From Lachnospiraceae bacterium (GTDB lineage: Bacteria; Bacillota; Clostridia; Lachnospirales; Lachnospiraceae): 64,000 bases of DNA. The notes under the pieces are model-generated. The model searched no databases and was not told the DNA's origin. It saw nothing but the letters and a program-made list of their open reading frames with translations. The position numbers were made by a program, and so were the translations under genes. The first letter of the stretch is position 1; the number at the start of each line of letters is the position of its first letter. Location of the stretch: positions 1 through 64,000 of the forward strand of contig CAJTFX010000004.1 in NCBI GenBank assembly GCA_910575555.1, given 5' to 3'. Below are positions 43,299 to 51,478 of the stretch, piece by piece.

Positions 43299-43837
43299 TC
43301 AGAACCGGTCCATATCCTCCTGCGTCCCAATCTCCGCATACCTACACTCGTCATTCCGGCTCTCCACAAACATATCATTCACCAGCCCAATAGACAAAAG
43401 CTCCATATCCGCCATAGAGATCCCAAGCTGCACACACCGAAGCAGAAACAGCGGCGTAGTCATCTCCCGCTCTGTTGGCCGAAGTTTTTTTTAGCCTCCG
43501 CATCCGTCTTCACATTCAACCCCCACAGCTTAATCAGCTCCGGCAGCACCTGATAAATCGAAAACGTATTAAACCCGTCCAGCCATTCCTCCACATCGTC
43601 CGGGATAGCCGGGTCTGCGTGCTTCGCCATCGTATAAGCGATATTCTCAAACATCTCCAAAGAAAACAGGTCCAGGTTGGAACGCTCCTCATCCCCCTCC
43701 CCAATGCTCTTCTCCAGAATCCGCAGGTCCTTATAAATATCCCTCTGGAACTTCAACCGGTAAATCCTCGGAATCGCCGCCGATGCCTTAAACAGCACCT
43801 CCTTCCCGTCAATCCCAACCTTCCTCACAATACTCAT
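43299..43837 (-). CDS. Tail assembly chaperone fusion by -1 frameshift (gpGT-like)
   Basis: If ribosomes slip -1 on the A8 run at 43485-43492, translation continues past the gpG-like stop to TGA 43299. The extra part contains CVQLGISMADMELLSIGLVNDMFVESRND, which is the characteristic GT-type C-terminal domain of siphophage tail chaperones. The extended product would have about 178 residues. The fusion binds tape measure and tail tube subunits during assembly. The arrangement is classic; the efficiency is unknown. Confidence 0.85.
43460..43837 (-). CDS. Tail assembly chaperone (gpG-like)
   Basis: This is the unshifted 125-residue product, MSIVRKVGIDGKEVLFKASA to FGQQSGR. It has the conserved PRIYRLKFQRDIYKDL and EEWLDGFNTFSIYQVLPEL segments of tail chaperones. 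It lies just after the major tail protein, as expected. Its C-terminus comes from reading through the slip site in frame 0. It binds tape measure protein during assembly. Confidence 0.85.
   Translation of the reverse strand: MSIVRKVGIDGKEVLFKASAAIPRIYRLKFQRDIYKDLRILEKSIGEGDEERSNLDLFSLEMFENIAYTMAKHADPAIPDDVEEWLDGFNTFSIYQVLPELIKLWGLNVKTDAEAKKNFGQQSGR
43484..43494 (-). promoter_or_regulatory. Programmed -1 frameshift site
   Basis: The minus strand reads GCTAAAAAAAAC, which includes the slippery heptamer A AAA AAC in the gpG frame. A -1 shift joins the gpG frame to the GT frame. No strong downstream pseudoknot was analysed. The long run may also cause sequencing errors. Confidence 0.8.
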
Positions 43838-43853
43838 ACCCTTTCAGCCTCCT

Positions 43854-44453
43854 TCAACCCTGTCCCTCTTCCTCAACACCGCCGCCGGCCTCCGCCCTCG
43901 GAACCGGCAGATACACACTCTTATACCAACCCTCATAAGTCTCCGCCGAAGTCTTATTCCCCGTCTTCGCCTTCACATACCCGCTTGCCAGCGGCCTGGC
44001 CTTCACCGTCAGCGTCTCCGTCTGCACCTCCCGGCTCTCCTCATTGGTCTTCCCCTCAATCTTCGGCCTGCTGGCAGAACAATTATACAGCACATGCCGG
44101 ATCTTCCTGATATCCCCGTCAAACTCAAACAGCAGCGCAAAAGCCCCCGTCTCCGAATTGGCGTTCTCCACCAGCACCTCATTCCCGTCCGCTTCCTCCT
44201 TCAAAACATCCGTCCGGAAACTCTCCGGGATCAGTGCCAGCTCCAGGTCCCCGTCATACCCCATATTGTTGGCAATGATATAATACTCAATCCCGTCCGC
44301 ATAAAACGACTCCGGCTCCCCATTCGGGTCCAGCGCCAGCGAAACCGCCCCAGGCATCGCCACCGGCGCGTCAAACGTCATCTCCCCGTCCTCCGCCACC
44401 CTCTGCAGCGCATAATGACAATTACAGATATTAAACTTCACCTTATTATTCAT
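43854..44453 (-). CDS. Major tail protein
   Basis: The 199-residue protein starts MNNKVKFNICNCHYALQRVA. It contains LALDPNGEPESFYADGIEYY, MGYDGDLELALIPESF and HVLYNCSASRPKIEGK, the major tail tube protein of many Gram-positive siphophages (phi13/TIGR01603-like). The acidic GGGVEEEGQG tail may be flexible. It forms the tail tube around the tape measure. It lies next to the chaperone gene. Confidence 0.9.
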   Translation of the reverse strand: MNNKVKFNICNCHYALQRVAEDGEMTFDAPVAMPGAVSLALDPNGEPESFYADGIEYYIIANNMGYDGDLELALIPESFRTDVLKEEADGNEVLVENANSETGAFALLFEFDGDIRKIRHVLYNCSASRPKIEGKTNEESREVQTETLTVKARPLASGYVKAKTGNKTSAETYEGWYKSVYLPVPRAEAGGGVEEEGQG

Positions 44454-44458
44454 CCGCC

Positions 44459-44776
44459 CTAAACCTCCATCTCATACAAAACCTCATACAGCCGCTCCGA
44501 CTCAATCCAGACCTCACTCTTCCCATAGAAGATCCCATGCCTCAACAGCACCGCCTCTATGCCCTCCTCCAGCTCCGGGTCCTTCAAGTCCGTATACACC
44601 TCAATATCCAGCTCATTCCTCTTAAAATACGCCACCCCGTCCGCAGAAAAATTATCCGCCCTGGGATAAAGGAACACCGCAAACGGCGGCTCCGGCGCCT
44701 CCCCTTCCACAAAATGGTCATAGGCAAAAGGAAGCCCCAATTCCCCCATCATTTTCAGCACATCCTCATGCCTCAC
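44459..44776 (-). CDS. Probable tail completion (terminator-like) protein
   Basis: The 105-residue protein begins MRHEDVLKMMGELGLPFAYD, has VYTDLKDPELEEGIEAVL and ends YEVLYEMEV. It lies between the HK97 gp10-like protein and the major tail protein, the place for a tail terminator/completion protein. Identification is mostly by synteny. Confidence 0.7.
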   Translation of the reverse strand: MRHEDVLKMMGELGLPFAYDHFVEGEAPEPPFAVFLYPRADNFSADGVAYFKRNELDIEVYTDLKDPELEEGIEAVLLRHGIFYGKSEVWIESERLYEVLYEMEV

Positions 44777-45159
44777 TTGGACAGCCCCCTTTTTATCCCC
44801 TCCTCCAGCTCCCGGACACCCTTTTCCTCCGCCGGGGCAATATGCGGCACAGCCTTCACCCGCCCGCCGCCCCGCTTCGCATGGCCCTTCTCCAGAAGAT
44901 GGGTAAGCTGATACCGGTCCCTGCTATGCACCACCACCTCCAAAACATTAGAAGTCTCCCTCTGCCGCTTCACCGCCCAGCTCTTCTTATACCTCCCGGT
45001 CTTCACCGGCGCACCCGCCTTCGTCTCCCTCTTCACCGTATCCCCGGCCTTCCTCACACAGTCCTTCATAACGTCCGCGGCAAGCTCCGCATACTCCGTA
45101 AGCCCCTCCATAATGACATCCGCCATCCGGTCCACAGACACCCTCTGATTCTCCGACAC
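44773..45159 (-). CDS. HK97 gp10-like head-tail joining protein
   Basis: The 128-residue protein has a helical N-terminus and a GAPVKTGRYKKSWAVK motif followed by HLLEKGHAKRGGG, a signature of HK97 gp10-type proteins. These help join head and tail. Its end overlaps the tail-completion gene by 4 nt. The length is typical. Confidence 0.88.
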   Translation of the reverse strand: MSENQRVSVDRMADVIMEGLTEYAELAADVMKDCVRKAGDTVKRETKAGAPVKTGRYKKSWAVKRQRETSNVLEVVVHSRDRYQLTHLLEKGHAKRGGGRVKAVPHIAPAEEKGVRELEEGIKRGLSK

Positions 45160-45163
45160 CCAA

Positions 45164-45553
45164 TCACCTCTTCACCAAAGAAGCCCGCAGCTTCAACATC
45201 CTGTTCTGATACCGCACATTGTCAATAAACGTGATATTATACACTTGCCCCCGAAACAAAACCCGGTAATGCTCCGTGTCCATACCGGCCACCTCCGAAC
45301 AATACCGGATAATAAAATAGATATCCCTCTGCGCGTTCACCTGCGCCGCCTCCCAATACTCCTTCCCGGAAAGACTGTTCACAAAAGCAGAACAGCAAAA
45401 ATAATCCTCCCAGACCAGCACATGGTTCCCGGCCTTATCATTCCCCAGGGAACTTCTCTGAATCGTAATCCGCTCCTTCCACTCCCCCAGAGGATACCCC
45501 TTCCGAAAACCGCCGCCGTCCCTGCTGCCGCTGCCCCCGCTCCACTCCGTCAT
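45164..45553 (-). CDS. Head closure/adaptor protein
   Basis: The protein has WKERITIQRSS near residue 25 and YRVLFRGQVYNITFIDNVRY near the end, the phage head-tail joining (SPP1 gp16-like) pattern. A Gly-rich N-terminal extension is present. It overlaps the connector gene by one base and precedes gp10. Confidence 0.85.
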   Translation of the reverse strand: MTEWSGGSGSRDGGGFRKGYPLGEWKERITIQRSSLGNDKAGNHVLVWEDYFCCSAFVNSLSGKEYWEAAQVNAQRDIYFIIRYCSEVAGMDTEHYRVLFRGQVYNITFIDNVRYQNRMLKLRASLVKR

Positions 45554-45831
45554 CAGAACACTTCCCTCCTGATACCGAACAACAGAGAACGCAGCGTCTG
45601 TACCAGTTCCTCATGGTCCGCCTGCTCCCTGTGCTCATACAGATACGCAGTGACATACAGAACGGCAATCCGCGCCATAGGAAGATGCCCTTCCAGCTCT
45701 TCCGCTTTCATCCGCGCCATATCCGCGCACATACTCTCCCCAGTCTCCAACAGCCCGGAAATAAACCCGTCCTCGTCCCCGCTGTCCACCCGGAGATACT
45801 GTTTTACTTCCTCCAATGTCACAACCGCCAT
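45553..45831 (-). CDS. Head-tail connector (gp6-like)
   Basis: The 92-residue protein begins MAVVTLEEVKQYLRVDSGDEDGF, followed by a helical region ending LRSLLFGIRREVF. This is the typical gp6-like DNA packaging/connector protein of HK97-type phages. It follows the capsid gene. Confidence 0.88.
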   Translation of the reverse strand: MAVVTLEEVKQYLRVDSGDEDGFISGLLETGESMCADMARMKAEELEGHLPMARIAVLYVTAYLYEHREQADHEELVQTLRSLLFGIRREVF

Positions 45832-45914
45832 CCTGCATCCCTCCCGCCTTATATACTTTATTTCATGCCAGAGATTTCACCCCCGGCATCACCCATTCAC
45901 CATACGCCGGAACC

Positions 45915-47126
45915 TTACGCCCCGGAACTGCTCCCCTTGATCGCCATGGTCTTCACAGCCTCCGACAAGATCAGCTTCCCGTCCACCCTCTGGCTCGCCA
46001 GGAAACCCACCTGCCCGTTAGCCGCAAACAGCTCATTCAGCCTCTTAAAAGACCTCCCCTGCCGGTCCGCGATCCAGTAATAAGAGAAATCCCCGAAAGC
46101 CATCACCTTCGCCCCGGCCGCCACCTCCGGCACATAGGCGGAAGTATGGTACGGACGGTTCAGGATCATGTCCGGCTGCCCCGCCTGCACCGACGGCTGC
46201 CAGATATAATTCCCGTTATTGTCCTTCAGCTTCCGCAGGGCCTTCACCGTGGTATCATTCAGCACCCAGACCGCCTTCCTCCGATACGGCGACTTCAAAG
46301 CATAAAACAGATCCATCACATCGTCAAACGTAATACTCGCCGCTGCCGTAGTCACCCCGTCAGAAGCCCCGCCCGCAGCATTAAAAATCCCCGTAGGCTT
46401 CCCCTTCCCGTCCCCGGTAAAGAACGCCTCTTCCTCCTTCGTCCCAATCCTGCGCCCGAACTCCTTAGAGATATACGCCTCTAGGTCAAACACACTGTCA
46501 TTCAGAAGCTCATCCGACACCTTCAACATCGTAGCCACCTTATAAGCCCCAATAGAAACCTGCCCGAAAGAATCATCCGACTCCGGGTAAGCCCCCTCCT
46601 CGTCAATCCAGGAAGCCGTCCCCTTCGTGGCAACCACCGGGATCTTCCGGTCCCCGCTGGAAGTCTGGATCACCGTAGCGATCCCCCGGAAAAAATTCTC
46701 CTCCTCCAAAGCCTCCACCAGCGTATGCTCAAACTCGTCCGGCACCAGATACCCGCCCTCCGAATCCGTCCCCACCTGCAGGGCATTCTCCACATCATAA
46801 AAACTCTTCCGCCGCATGGCATTCCAGAAAGTCCTCCGGTACTTATCCGAAGCCCTCCCCTTCTTCCCGTCCCCCTCCGGGTCATTGTTCGGCTTATTCA
46901 CAATCGGCTCCGAAGTCGGCCTGTTCAGCTCCGCGTCAATGGCCGCCTGCCGCTCCAGCCTCTCAATCTCCTTCCCCAGATCCACAACCTCCTGCTCCAT
47001 CCTCTCATAAGCAGCCGTATCCTCCGCCGACAAAAGGCCGTCCTCCCCTCTCTTACTGTCCAAAAAAGCCTTCGCCGCCTCCCATGCCTTCGCACGCTTC
47101 TCCCTTAACTCCAGAATCTTCTTCAT
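45915..47126 (-). CDS. HK97-fold major capsid protein
   Basis: The start at 47126 (MKKILELREKRAKAWEAAK) has GGAGG 7 nt upstream. The first about 100 residues form a coiled-coil scaffold-like delta domain that is removed by the protease. The HK97 fold begins near VGTDSEGGYLVPDEF and includes IPVVATKGTASWIDEEG, SIGAYKVATMLKVSDELL and QGRSFKRLNELFAANG. The protein assembles the capsid. It lies directly after the protease gene, in the usual HK97 order. Confidence 0.95.
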   Translation of the reverse strand: MKKILELREKRAKAWEAAKAFLDSKRGEDGLLSAEDTAAYERMEQEVVDLGKEIERLERQAAIDAELNRPTSEPIVNKPNNDPEGDGKKGRASDKYRRTFWNAMRRKSFYDVENALQVGTDSEGGYLVPDEFEHTLVEALEEENFFRGIATVIQTSSGDRKIPVVATKGTASWIDEEGAYPESDDSFGQVSIGAYKVATMLKVSDELLNDSVFDLEAYISKEFGRRIGTKEEEAFFTGDGKGKPTGIFNAAGGASDGVTTAAASITFDDVMDLFYALKSPYRRKAVWVLNDTTVKALRKLKDNNGNYIWQPSVQAGQPDMILNRPYHTSAYVPEVAAGAKVMAFGDFSYYWIADRQGRSFKRLNELFAANGQVGFLASQRVDGKLILSEAVKTMAIKGSSSGA

Positions 47127-47144
47127 CTCCATACCTCCATAAAT

Positions 47145-47855
47145 TTAATGTGATAACAACTGTAACCGCTTCTCCAACTGCTCCACCGGAACTTTCTTCT
47201 CCGTTTCCTTATGCTCCGGTATCAGCTTAGACAACAGCGAATTAGTCACCGCCATGCGTGAAAACATCACGCCCTCCGGCTCCCCGCCCCTGGCCTTATC
47301 CTCCGTACCGCTCCCATGCAGAACCCCGTCCGCAAACCCAAGCTCCACCGCCTTCCTTGCGTTAAACCAGCTCTCCGCATCCATCAGATGGGAAATCCGT
47401 GCCCGGCTCATGCCCGTCTTGATCTCATAGGCATTCATGATACTCTCCTTCACCTCGTCCAGCATCTCCCCCGCCCTCTGCATCTCCTTACTGTCCCCAA
47501 TGGCAATCGTCATCGGATTGTGGATCATCATCATGCCCACCGGAGACATCAGAACCTCCGTCCCCGCCATGGCGATCACAGACGCCGCCGAAGCCGCCAG
47601 AGCGTCCACCTTCACCCGCACGTCCCCCTTATACTCCATCAGCATGTTATAAATCCGCGCCGCCGCAAACACATCCCCGCCCGGAGAATTGATCCAGACC
47701 GTAATATCCCCCGTCCCTGCATCCAGCTCCTTCTGGAACAGCGCCGGCGTCACCTCGTCCCCATACCAGGTTTCATCCGAAATCTCCCCGTTCAAAACCA
47801 GCGTCCTCTCCCCGTCCGCCTCATTCCGTACCCAGTTCCAAAACTTCCGCTTCAT
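47145..47855 (-). CDS. ClpP-like head maturation protease
   Basis: The ClpP/crotonase-type fold is shown by WINSPGGDVFAAARIYN, DALAASAASVIAMAG (catalytic Ser about 89) and MMMIHNPMT (His about 113). It cleaves the delta domain of the capsid protein during maturation. It overlaps the preceding small ORF by 4 nt and precedes the capsid gene. The length of 236 residues is typical. Confidence 0.93.
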   Translation of the reverse strand: MKRKFWNWVRNEADGERTLVLNGEISDETWYGDEVTPALFQKELDAGTGDITVWINSPGGDVFAAARIYNMLMEYKGDVRVKVDALAASAASVIAMAGTEVLMSPVGMMMIHNPMTIAIGDSKEMQRAGEMLDEVKESIMNAYEIKTGMSRARISHLMDAESWFNARKAVELGFADGVLHGSGTEDKARGGEPEGVMFSRMAVTNSLLSKLIPEHKETEKKVPVEQLEKRLQLLSH

Positions 47856-48070
47856 CCCTGCACCTCACTTTCCGATTCTTCCAAAACTTCCCGCCAATTC
47901 CCATAAACCGGCGCACAAAAAAGCCAGCAGACACATCCGCCTGCCAGCTCCCAAAACTCCCTGTATGCATCCTCACTCAACTCCATACCTTCCACTTCAC
48001 ACAGACCATAACACAGCAAATCCCGAAACCTGCCGTCCATATCCGCCACACGGCATTCACCACGGCCCAT
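47852..48070 (-). CDS. Small hypothetical head-region protein (72 aa)
   Basis: This acidic protein has Cys residues (RDLLCYGLCEVEG and GGCVCWLFCAP) and overlaps the protease gene by 4 nt, suggesting coupling. Its place between portal and protease fits a minor structural or regulatory head protein. No family is recognised. Confidence 0.6.
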   Translation of the reverse strand: MGRGECRVADMDGRFRDLLCYGLCEVEGMELSEDAYREFWELAGGCVCWLFCAPVYGNWREVLEESESEVQG

Positions 48071-48127
48071 CTCTACAATGCCACGCCCATGAAAGCCGGA
48101 ACACTCTGCTTTCCAGATATCCGTACC

Positions 48128-49432
48128 TCACAGCCCCAGCCCGGAATCCCCCTGCCGAAACTGCCTCCCGTCCGGTGGCTCCTGCTCCGTCTGCCCTTTT
48201 CCCGCAAACAGCCCCGCATCCTTCAACTTGCACAGATTCCCGTTCACCAGATACAAGTCCCCGCCTTCCTCCGCCGGGATCGGGTTCATATCCTCCATCT
48301 CCCTGATATCATTCGTAGACAGCCACCCATTCTGCCGCCCCACAGAATACCCGGTCATCCGGCTCTGATAATCCCCCCGCAGAAGCCCGTCCACATTCAG
48401 CTTCACAAAATACTCCCGCTTCTCCCGGGGCAGCAAAAGCGCCTTCTGCAGCGACTGCTCCCACCGCACCACCCAGGGGTCCAGCGTATACTTCACAAAC
48501 TCCAAAGACTGCTGCTCAATATTACTAAAACTGCTCTTATCCAAATCCCCCACCATATGCGGCGGAATCCGGTACAGCCTGGCGATCTCATCCACCTGGA
48601 ACTTCCTGGTCTCCAGAAACTGCGCCTCCTCCGGCGGAATCCCGATCTGCTGGTACTTCATACCCTCCTCCAGAACAGCAACCTTCCCCGCATTCTTAGA
48701 ACCCCCGTAAACAGCGTGCCAGCTCTCCCGCACCTTCGCCGGGTCCTTCAACACCCCCGGATGCTCCAGAACGCCTCCCGGCGTGGCCCCGTTCTCAAAG
48801 AACCCCGCCCCGTATTCCTCACAGGCCAGCGTCATCCCCACCGCATTCTTAGCCATGGCAATAGGCGAATACCCCACCAGCCCGTCAAACCCAAGCCCAG
48901 GGATATGCAGCACATCCTCCCGCCGAAGACACACCCTGCCATACTCCCCAAAATTCGGATTCTCGTCACTGTACCGGTCATAAACATAAAAAATCTCCCC
49001 CCTATCGTCCCGGTCAACCTCCACCCGGTCCGGCAGCAGCGGATACAGCCCCAGCACCCGGCCCCCGCCGTCCCGTATAATCTGCGCATAAGCATTCCCC
49101 CAGATCAAAAGGTGACTCATCAAAGTCTCCCGGAACACAAAAGAAGTCATCTCCGGGTTCGGCTCGTCATGCAGGAGATAATACAAAGGATGGTCATACA
49201 CCCGCTCCTTCCCCTTCCCCGCATACCGGTACAAATGCACCGGCAGGGACGCCACAGCCTCCGCCAGAATCCGTACACAGGAATAGACCGCCGTAGCCTG
49301 CATGGCCGTCCGCTCATTCACAACCTTCCCGCTGCTGCTCCTTCCAAAGAAAAAAGAATAAGCCGGCCCCCTGTACCTGTCCTCCGGCTTATCCCTCGCC
49401 CCCCTGATACCCAAAATCGAAGCTAACCCCAT
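48128..49432 (-). CDS. Portal protein (HK97 family)
   Basis: ATG 49432 has AGGAGG 5 nt upstream. Conserved blocks include TAVYSCVRILAEAVASLPVHLY, NAYAQIIRDGGGRVLGLYPL and YRIPPHMVGDLDKSSFSNIE. The portal forms the dodecameric channel for DNA packaging. It is followed by the small ORF and protease as in HK97-type phages. Upstream is a non-phage insertion rather than terminase. Confidence 0.94.
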   Translation of the reverse strand: MGLASILGIRGARDKPEDRYRGPAYSFFFGRSSSGKVVNERTAMQATAVYSCVRILAEAVASLPVHLYRYAGKGKERVYDHPLYYLLHDEPNPEMTSFVFRETLMSHLLIWGNAYAQIIRDGGGRVLGLYPLLPDRVEVDRDDRGEIFYVYDRYSDENPNFGEYGRVCLRREDVLHIPGLGFDGLVGYSPIAMAKNAVGMTLACEEYGAGFFENGATPGGVLEHPGVLKDPAKVRESWHAVYGGSKNAGKVAVLEEGMKYQQIGIPPEEAQFLETRKFQVDEIARLYRIPPHMVGDLDKSSFSNIEQQSLEFVKYTLDPWVVRWEQSLQKALLLPREKREYFVKLNVDGLLRGDYQSRMTGYSVGRQNGWLSTNDIREMEDMNPIPAEEGGDLYLVNGNLCKLKDAGLFAGKGQTEQEPPDGRQFRQGDSGLGL

Positions 49433-49448
49433 ACACACCTCCTAAAAA

Positions 49449-49480
49449 AAGAAAAGCACCTCCAAAGAGATGCCTTCCCA
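49449..49480 (-). terminator. Terminator between DUF4180 and portal
   Basis: AAGGCATCTC pairs with GAGGTGCTTT over a TTTG loop, followed by TCTTTTTTT on the minus strand. It is nearly identical to the one at 50013-50040, so the DUF4180 gene is bracketed by two copies. Confidence 0.8.
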
Positions 49481-49523
49481 TACAGAATCAATCCACAGAA
49501 AAACTGGAATCTGTACCCGTCTG

Positions 49524-49892
49524 CTATTGTGTCCCCGTCAACCTCTGCACTGCCTCTTCCTTCGTTGACACAAAGAAAAAGTCCTTCCCATGGTTCGACT
49601 CATAAATAAAATCTTTCAGCGGCTTACTGGTATAATGCGAATAATCCCCGTAAACAGCCACCTTTACATGATAATTCATAAACTTCTGCAGGATCTCACC
49701 CGCCATACCCGTACTAAGGATGAAAAAATCCCCACATATCACATCTTTATCAATGACAATCCGCTCCGCGCCCGTCTCATACTTCACAGCCATCGCCAGG
49801 TCCAGAGCCGACTGCGTATCAACAATTACCACCTCGTCACCGGAAACGACTGCAATATCAATCCCGTTATCCTTCAAATGCTCAATATTCAT
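49524..49892 (-). CDS. DUF4180 domain protein
   Basis: The 122-residue protein contains GIDIAVVSGDEVVIVDTQSAL, IDKDVICGDFFILSTGMAGEI and VYGDYSHYTSKPLKDF, a clear DUF4180 pattern. AGGAGG precedes ATG 49892. The family has no established role but occurs next to regulators and redox genes. It is not a phage structural gene. Its terminator brackets suggest insertion by recombination. Confidence 0.85.
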   Translation of the reverse strand: MNIEHLKDNGIDIAVVSGDEVVIVDTQSALDLAMAVKYETGAERIVIDKDVICGDFFILSTGMAGEILQKFMNYHVKVAVYGDYSHYTSKPLKDFIYESNHGKDFFFVSTKEEAVQRLTGTQ

Positions 49893-50012
49893 AATGTCCT
49901 CCTAACTCAAACCTGCAGTACAAATTCCAGTTGAAGATAGATTCTACAGGACAACACATAAATTGTCAAGCACCATTTTCACAGCCCATCCCCCATACAG
50001 AAACCTCCAACA

Positions 50013-50040
50013 GAAAAAGCACCTCCGAAAGAGATGCCAT
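50013..50040 (-). terminator. Terminator after the flavin reductase
   Basis: GGCATCTC pairs with GGAGGTGC around TTTC, followed by TTTTTCTG on the minus strand. It differs little from the 49449-49480 hairpin. Confidence 0.8.
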
Positions 50041-50054
50041 TTCATGTAAATATT

Positions 50055-50639
50055 TCAGTCCCTATAAAGATTTTTCCCAAACTCATACGCTTCCCGCAGA
50101 TGCCCGGTCTTATCAATCTGCGGCTTCCCGTTCGTATCCCCACAGCCACCGGCCAATACCATCCCCCTATCATGGAAACCTATATAATTGACAACCGCAA
50201 ACTGATAATACGACACCGCCTGCTCAAAAGTCCAGAAAAATTCATCCGCCGATGTCATAAGCAGCGCGCTGTCCTTCACCGGATACCTCTCATACCGTCC
50301 ATAAGGCGGGTCAGCATCTTCCTCCGCAATACAATAAAACCTCTCAATAAAAGCCTTCAACTTTGAAGATATCGTCCAAAAATACAGAGGCGACGCAAAC
50401 ACAACCAGATCCGCCCCCTTAATCTTCGGAACCAGCTCATTGAACCCGTCCTTCTGAACACACGGTTTCCCATACCTGCAGGCATTACACCCCAAGCAAC
50501 CCTTCACCTCCGTTTTCAGCAACGACACCTTTTCCACCAAATGTCCCGCTTCCTCTGCGCCCTTCACAAACGCACCCACAAGCTGCGCCGTATTCCCCTT
50601 GGGACGGCCTCCGCCCATCACAACCAATATATTCTTCAT
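50055..50639 (-). CDS. Flavodoxin-fold NAD(P)H:FMN reductase-type protein
   Basis: The start at 50639 (MKNILVVMGGGRPKGNTAQL) has GGAGG 8 nt upstream. The flavin-binding GGGRPKGNT loop and ADLVVFASPLYFWTISSKLK are typical of NADPH-dependent FMN reductases. A CLGCNACRYGKPC motif in the middle is the iron-sulfur or metal site seen in iron-sulfur flavoproteins. It would act in the cytoplasm on quinones or similar electron acceptors. It is a metabolic cargo gene between terminase and portal. Confidence 0.88.
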   Translation of the reverse strand: MKNILVVMGGGRPKGNTAQLVGAFVKGAEEAGHLVEKVSLLKTEVKGCLGCNACRYGKPCVQKDGFNELVPKIKGADLVVFASPLYFWTISSKLKAFIERFYCIAEEDADPPYGRYERYPVKDSALLMTSADEFFWTFEQAVSYYQFAVVNYIGFHDRGMVLAGGCGDTNGKPQIDKTGHLREAYEFGKNLYRD

Positions 50640-50680
50640 CAGGCAATCCTCCCGCTTATTTAATAATAAAGCCAATATGA

Positions 50681-51415
50681 CTATTTTGATTCTCCGTTTT
50701 CCGTTACATTTTCAAAATCTGCCTCATCAATTTCTATTGTCTCATCCTCTGCCTCACCCTTTACTGAAAAATCACCTTTCAGAAACCATTTATAGGCGCG
50801 GTCAGCAATAATCTTAGTTTCCACTAAATCCAGTCCCCCGCCGACCACGGCACCTACTCCCGGAAGAAGTTTTCCTAAATTGACAATACCCTTTGTACCG
50901 AATTTTGTAATAAACCTGAATCCTACTTTTTGATTTATTTTAGTCAATACTTTCCCAGGTATCTTCTTTATAAGCCCATTGGCAAATTTCACGCCAAATT
51001 TTATTCCTGCCTGTTTAACCAAACTATTAACCGCAACACCAGCAAGGCAGGCATAAACAAAAGTTTGCGTCTGATCACTGTTTAATTCATAGTCTGCCAT
51101 ATATGCAACACAGGCAATCATGCGCATCTGCACATAAATTACGCTTCCCACATTAGCTGGAATTGCAACCGGCATAGTAATGAATCCCCCAAATCCAGTT
51201 ATAACTCCAGACGTAGTACATTTTGCCACCTGGTTTCGCAGCATAGCCCTGCATGCTTCTTCCGTTGATTTATGTTTTTTCAAATAATCAGCAGCCATAT
51301 CCTCAACACTTGGACTAACTTTCGGTATACCATTTAAACATTTTTCATAACAGGAATCCAAAAGATTCATGATATCTTCCTGTGTTATCACATGCTTTTT
51401 CTCCTTAGCCTCCAC
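50681..51415 (-). CDS. EcsC family protein
   Basis: The 244-residue protein has an N-terminal helical region, a long hydrophobic middle (VITGFGGFITMPVAIPANVGSVIYV and FVYACLAGVAVNSL) and GKLLPGVGAVVGGGLDLVET, matching EcsC. In Bacillus EcsC is linked to an ABC exporter. In phages the role is unknown; membrane localisation is likely. It begins at GTG 51415 behind a possible extended -10 promoter. The gene is AT-rich compared with terminase. Confidence 0.85.
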   Translation of the reverse strand: MEAKEKKHVITQEDIMNLLDSCYEKCLNGIPKVSPSVEDMAADYLKKHKSTEEACRAMLRNQVAKCTTSGVITGFGGFITMPVAIPANVGSVIYVQMRMIACVAYMADYELNSDQTQTFVYACLAGVAVNSLVKQAGIKFGVKFANGLIKKIPGKVLTKINQKVGFRFITKFGTKGIVNLGKLLPGVGAVVGGGLDLVETKIIADRAYKWFLKGDFSVKGEAEDETIEIDEADFENVTENGESK

Positions 51416-51455
51416 TCATCAAATCCCTTTCTTCAAATCCTATTTTCTGCCATCA

Positions 51456-51464
51456 AGTATACCA
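51456..51464 (-). promoter_or_regulatory. Putative extended -10 promoter of the EcsC gene
   Basis: TGGTATACT on the minus strand fits a TGn extended -10 box, about 40 nt before the EcsC GTG start. No good -35 is seen. A private promoter would let the inserted gene be expressed in the lysogen. Confidence 0.4.
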
Positions 51465-51478
51465 GAAAACTGCCAACA

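Noticed and set aside
43299-43460. Frameshift as a sequencing error
   Set aside because: The downstream frame encodes the expected GT domain and the slip sequence is the usual one, although an error in the A8 run cannot be excluded.
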